Below, one piece after another: positions 8,743 through 12,717 of a stretch of DNA of 12,717 nucleotides. Numbering within the stretch: the stretch's first letter is position 1; each line of letters begins with the position of its first letter. A program made the translations under genes and the position numbers. This stretch comes from Larix sibirica (lineage: Eukaryota > Streptophyta > Pinopsida > Pinales > Pinaceae), in contig NWUY0300025857.1 of the NCBI GenBank assembly GCA_004151065.3, positions 16,667-29,383 of the forward strand, in the 5' to 3' direction. The notes beneath the pieces were generated by a model, which was not told the origin of the DNA, did not search any database, and was given only the letters and a program-made list of their open reading frames with translations.

Positions 8743-9264
8743 TTAAAGAAAACATTTGGACACAATCTCATTGGCCTCCTTCTCCTTTGTTTTAACCAAT
8801 GACCAAATAGAAGGTTGCCCCCTTGGTGTTGACCTCAGCACAAAGAAAGGTGAGGTTGATGAGCAGATTCCAGAAGCTGTGGGCCGTCTGGATGAGGAGT
8901 GGGATTGTGATTCCCCCCTTGAGGCACTTGTTCCAATGCTTCTACCTGCAAGTTCATTTTTGCAAGCCTCCTTCACATCCCTCTTATTAACAATATCAAT
9001 GATGGATTTGTATGCAATATGCATAATTTTCGGGGTAGTTTTGTCTCAAGCATCCACATCAAACCCACTGATTTTGGCAAGGTGGTATTTCAAGCGGCTA
9101 ATTCTTCCATAAATTCTTCTGCCGCAAAGATTGCATGTCAATATTTGTCTATTGGGAAGTTCTGCTTGGTCACCATACACACCCACATTGAATGCAATGG
9201 CTTCAACATTTTGTTGAGGTGAAAATCTTAAACATATGGCACCAAAAAACCAAAATAAACACAT
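8743..9264 (-). pseudogene. hAT-type transposase N-terminus with BED zinc finger, interrupted by a stop
   Basis: One minus-strand frame carries a plant BED-finger transposase N-terminus, read from 9264 down to 8743. The finger shows C-N-L-C-G at 9135-9121, then RISRLKYHLAKI with the ligand His at 9084-9082. A TGA at 9048-9046 follows DVDA, where related proteins have a Cys. After the stop the same frame continues with DKTTPKIMHIAYKSI, a Ser-rich linker and QPSIWSLVKTKEKEANEIVSKCFL, and ends in TAA at 8745-8743. In the family this last segment leads into the DUF659/hAT domain (usually IPFN next), which is missing. The intact frame on both sides of one stop suggests a fairly young element. Lead residues before about 9160 (the MCLFWFFG start) do not look like the family, so the true N-terminus or an exon junction may lie inside. 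The plus-strand frame over the same DNA is a shadow. Confidence 0.75.
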
Positions 9265-9674
9265 GATAATGCAAAGCTTAAAGAATGAGAGCTAGATGAA
9301 TGTGGAATGGTGGAATCTTCCATTAAAAAACAACAAGAAGAGGCACATTGCAAACCCTAGCATAAGACTAGAAAAACAAAGTACAAACAAATGAATTAAT
9401 GAAAGTAAAATGTAAATACATACTTCGAAATCTTGATAGTTTGAATCCCCACTCCACTATCTCTCCGCTAATGGCAACAAGATCCTTGTCATTCTCCTTC
9501 TTTGACGGATGCACAATGTTCTCCCACACCCCTCTAGCTCTCTCACACTCTTGGATTAAAAAAATGAACCTAAAAAACCCAAACTGTGGACTTAAAACCC
9601 AATTCCGGCGGACTTTTTTGCACTTTCCAGCAGCATGCCATCATATTCCTTCGACTCGCGATATTTTCTGAAAG
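9265..9674. other. Flank of the hAT remnant, no gene recognised
   Basis: A plus-strand open frame (9399-9671) has no known motif. On the minus strand this would be the 5' part or first intron of the hAT element; no further transposase peptide was identified. Confidence 0.45.
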
Positions 9675-9752
9675 TATTGCGATATTATGAATGTATCGCG
9701 ATATAATGAATGTATCGCAAGTATTGCAATATTATGAATGTATTGAATGTAT
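9675..9752. repeat. 19-bp AT-rich tandem units
   Basis: Units TATTGCGATATTATGAATG (9675), TATCGCGATATAATGAATG (9694) and TATTGCAATATTATGAATG (9722) alternate with 9-bp half units (TATCGCAAG at 9713, TATTGAATG at 9741). Further GATATATCGG and CGATATATC motifs follow up to about 9835. The block lies 400-570 bp upstream of the hAT reading frame, where subterminal repeats of a hAT element could sit. Confidence 0.85.
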
Positions 9753-9849
9753 CGTGGTATTTTAATTCTGATATATCGGAAAGGGGAATGACTCGGGGAT
9801 ATATTCGATATTTTCGATATATCACCGATATGTGCAACATTGCTTTACA

Positions 9850-12050
9850 TTACTACTGTTACATTGGATGTATTGATTATTTGATGATTATGGTCGGTAG
9901 TACCACCCATAGGTTGACGAAGGTAGTAGATTCTTGATTTACTTATGTACCATTGAACCAGGGTGATTCTTGGTTTTTGCAAGGACTTTTGCCCCCTTTT
10001 TCAGGTCCACTTTTGGCCACCTAGACATCATCCATTTATCACTTCCTACATTGTTTTGCATTCTTTGATTAAAGTTGGATAGATTGATTCTTGACTCCCC
10101 TCTTTGATCCCTTCACTATGAAGGTTTCCTTGTTTTCCTTTTTGTCTCGGGCATGCTTGTGTTGTAACTATTGATTTGACGGTTTAGGAGACTTCCTTTT
10201 AAATCCACGGGGTTGACTGCTTATCAAGTGGAAATAGTTGCTGTGGAGCAATGCTTCTCCTTGGACCTGAAACATGAAAGACTCTTCCCCCTTTAATGCC
10301 TCAAAAAGGGCATTTGAATAAATCTCCTAGTACAAGACTCCTTGAAAATCAAAAAGAAAAAGAAGACCAAGTCAAATTGCAAAAATCAAGCAATCCAAAG
10401 AAGCAAGTCGTACTTGCATGTGCCTTCAAATAAAATAAAGGCCAAGGTCCAAAAGAAAGAAGTACAAGAAGAAGAGAGTCCAAGAAATCAAAGAAAGAGT
10501 TAGCAAAGCAAAGCAGTAAAGGGGGGAAAGTCTAATTGCCAAGGTTAAAGGAGTAGTACCTCATTACACAACATGCATTTGTGAGACTCTTTCCCTATTG
10601 TTTTCCCTATTGGTGAAGATCAAAGAGTTTTCCCTTATCCTACATCTCGAGTCAATTAGTCACCTTTGACCAAAATTTCACTTGTCTAGCCTTGGTGTAA
10701 TCCATCTCTAATCCACCCTGAAGAAGAAAATTGTCGTTGCGAATGCTTAGATGTTATCATGGTATTTGTTAATTTGTAAATCATCTTTCTCATAAATTTG
10801 TTTGAAGATATATGTGGTGTTGGTATATTATCATGTATATTATGACTAACTATATGATGACTCACTTTGATGATCATTTACATTTGTATGCACTTGTCCA
10901 TGAGGATACCCTTTGTTATTGGTCCACTAAGAACACCTATGATCATAGTACAACTTCATTTCATTGCTATTGAGATGTCATTAGGTCTTCTTCATAGGTG
11001 TTGTGTTCAATGCTAGTGTATCAACATTGTATAATTACCAAGAGCAGCTTATTGCATATCTTTGGTTGTACATGGGGTCCAATGATTGTAAGCACATATT
11101 TGGATACCCATTTGGCCACTTACTCAAGTTTATGATATCAGATTGATCACTACTGCCTCAGATCAGTCTCTTCCATAAAGGTGATAGGCCTTTCCTAGTA
11201 TTTTGCAGTCTTGATTTTCATGAATGTGCATGGGATTGATATATTTAGTATTTTTTGAATCTATTGATGGATTTGGATACCCATTTGGCTCTACTTTCAT
11301 CTTCCATGCTTGCATGTTAGAACGCTCTCTCAGTTTGGTCATATCTATAGGGGTCATTCAGTGCAGTCTTAGTGAGGATTCTGAAAAACTTTATCAACGT
11401 GCATGGGAACAATCCAACCAGTATCTCCACAACGACTTGGCATTTTTGGGCACCTAGTTGGCCCTTCTATCCATTCCATATCTTATATTCCTAAGAGTTG
11501 CCCTCGTTTAGTGGTTTCTAGGCACAATGGGGTTTTACAGGCTTATTTTAGTGAAATGGCAGATTAATACATGGCACCATTAAGGTTTTTATTTAAAAGT
11601 CTAAATTGATTCAAATTTGTCATTGAGGAGGAAAAACACACTTTATGTTCTATTTCTTCATTGAGATTGCACTTTATTATTTTCATTTGGGAAATACTAC
11701 ATTTTCTCAAGGGGGTCGATTTGCCTAAGAAGCACTTGGGCACACATGTGGAGACATTTTTGGTGATGTGGCACATTGGCACATATGTTGAGGCACAATG
11801 GGATCATCTAGCCTCTACCTCACCTCAAGATTAGATCTCAGCCATCCATTTCTATTTTTCCCTTGGGTCAGTCCTCTCTTTCTTGGATTGTGTGGCTCCA
11901 ATGACTCGCTCATTCTTGCTAGTTTGTCCAACGATTTGCTCAAGGAAGGCAGCCCATGGTATTGGCACTTTGTTTCAACTCCTCCTGTGGTTTTTGCTCG
12001 TGGTTTGGGAGAAGACGCATTTTATTCGGTTATTTTACTATTATTTACAA
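9850..12050. other. Long stretch without a recognised gene
   Basis: Short open frames occur (for example 11224-11457 and 11798-12058, +) but none shows a domain. A purine-rich, A-rich part (about 10330-10550) resembles untranslated retroelement sequence. An 18-bp string, TTTGGATACCCATTTGGC, occurs at 11099 and again at 11272. GGCACA-type short motifs cluster at 11735-11800. Most likely decayed repeats. Confidence 0.45.
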
Positions 12051-12227
12051 GTCAATAGGTAAATTCGTCCCACTAAGGCAAAACGACTTGGCTTGTTGGC
12101 ATTATTACTTGTTGTAAAGATGTGAATCTTGATCTAGACCATTGATCTAGCACAACCTATTCTTGAGACCATCACTCATTTGTAACTACTTTTTGATCAC
12201 ATCTTGAGCTAATTCGCCCTCTTAGGC

Positions 12228-12235
12228 TATAAAAG
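12228..12235 (+). promoter_or_regulatory. TATA box of a second LTR-like region
   Basis: GGCTATAAAAGAGAGG is a strong TATA context, followed by about 180 bp of non-coding, T-rich sequence (to about 12420) resembling R/U5. A possible LTR start, TGTTGGCATT, lies at about 12098. No primer site, polypurine tract or coding remnant was recognised, so assignment to a retroelement is tentative. Confidence 0.35.
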
Positions 12236-12717
12236 AGAGGTTCATGCTCATTTGTAAGGGTCGAATTGTCTTGGGAGGAAATGATACTCTGATAGAATAT
12301 TTGCTCTAGTTGTTCTTAGGCTCTCTTATTGGTGCATGTGTTGCTAGCTTATCTCTTTGGTGGAAGGAGGCTCTTCACAAGAGTCTTAGGTAACTATTGG
12401 TGTTTTACTTTGCATCTAGTAAAGTAGGTAAATAATTGCTGCAACCTTATTTTTTATGATAGAACTCTATTTGTTTGATTAGATTGCTGCAACCTCTTTT
12501 CAATTTATAGTAATTTCAATCACTAAATGCATTTACTAACTATTGATGGGTGATAGTTTAGGAATAGATTGCTTTGCCTCTTGATCTTTACAGGAAGCCA
12601 TCATAGTTGAAGTAAGAAATCAATTGTCATCTTTGGCTAGGAAAGGAGAGGGATTGCTTGCCTCCACTCTCCCTTGAAGACTACTCATCTATCTTTTGAG
12701 ATTGCTAATGACTCCAT

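Larger units (their letters stand above)
6186..12717 (+). other. Putative long E1 intron, at least 6.5 kb, running past the window end
   Basis: After the GTAAAG donor at 6186, the next conserved E1 peptides would be a FEKDDD-x-N-x-H block and then an AGKIIPAIATTT block. I looked for them on the + strand and did not see them before the window ends. If the gene is intact, this whole stretch is one intron carrying transposon fragments, an LTR-like region and several tandem repeats. Introns of this size filled with old retroelements are known in conifers and other large plant genomes. The alternative is that the E1 sequence is a gene fragment or pseudogene whose remainder is absent. Confidence 0.5.

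Noticed and set aside
8756-9112. 118-codon plus-strand open frame
   Set aside because: It is the complement of the hAT transposase frame, which has clear family motifs on the other strand.
11099-11289. 18-bp string TTTGGATACCCATTTGGC found twice, 173 bp apart
   Set aside because: The flanks do not align clearly, so it is not a convincing tandem duplication; kept only as a note in the stretch description.

Overview
The window looks like nuclear DNA from a large, repeat-rich plant genome. It is AT-rich, sparsely genic, and scattered with broken transposable elements. The plant assignment rests on two decayed elements: a Ty3/gypsy integrase fragment with the plant-type LAESSNK signature (8430-8736, + strand), and the N-terminal part of a plant-type BED-finger hAT transposase (9264-8743, - strand). 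A gymnosperm, fern or other large-genome plant would fit the low gene density and the TE-filled intron, but this is inference and I cannot name the species.

Only one cellular gene is visible. Two consecutive exons on the + strand (5550-5616 and 5952-6185) encode about 100 residues of a ubiquitin-activating enzyme E1, separated by a 335-bp GT-AG intron. They cover the stretch just before and through the conserved GAPFWSG block, C-terminal to the catalytic-cysteine region. The peptide reads more like animal/fungal UBA1 than like the angiosperm UBA1 I remember, which is the most interesting point here. Neither the preceding nor the following E1 exon could be found, so the gene either has very long introns or is a fragment.

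Layout: 1-1200 is AT-rich sequence with no recognised gene. 1228-1494 holds short tandem duplications (36 and 72 bp). 1880-2060 is a degenerate ~70-bp repeat. 2811-3114 looks like a decayed copia-type LTR with a primer-binding-site-like sequence. 3497-3880 is a ~20-bp minisatellite of about 19 units. 3890-5549 is unassigned, and the E1 exons follow. 6186 onward is the putative downstream intron, with an imperfect ~150-bp duplication (6391-6667), an 18-bp palindrome (6954-6971) and a perfect 65-bp tandem duplication (7393-7522). An LTR-like promoter/poly(A) segment lies at 7551-8100. The two transposon fragments abut at about 8737-8745 in opposite orientations. 9675-9835 is an AT-rich array of 19-bp units and CGATAT-type motifs. 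9850-12717 is mostly featureless, apart from a second LTR-like TATA region near 12228.

Apart from the E1 exons no genes work together here. If the E1 gene is intact, everything after 6186 is intron filled with old mobile-element debris.
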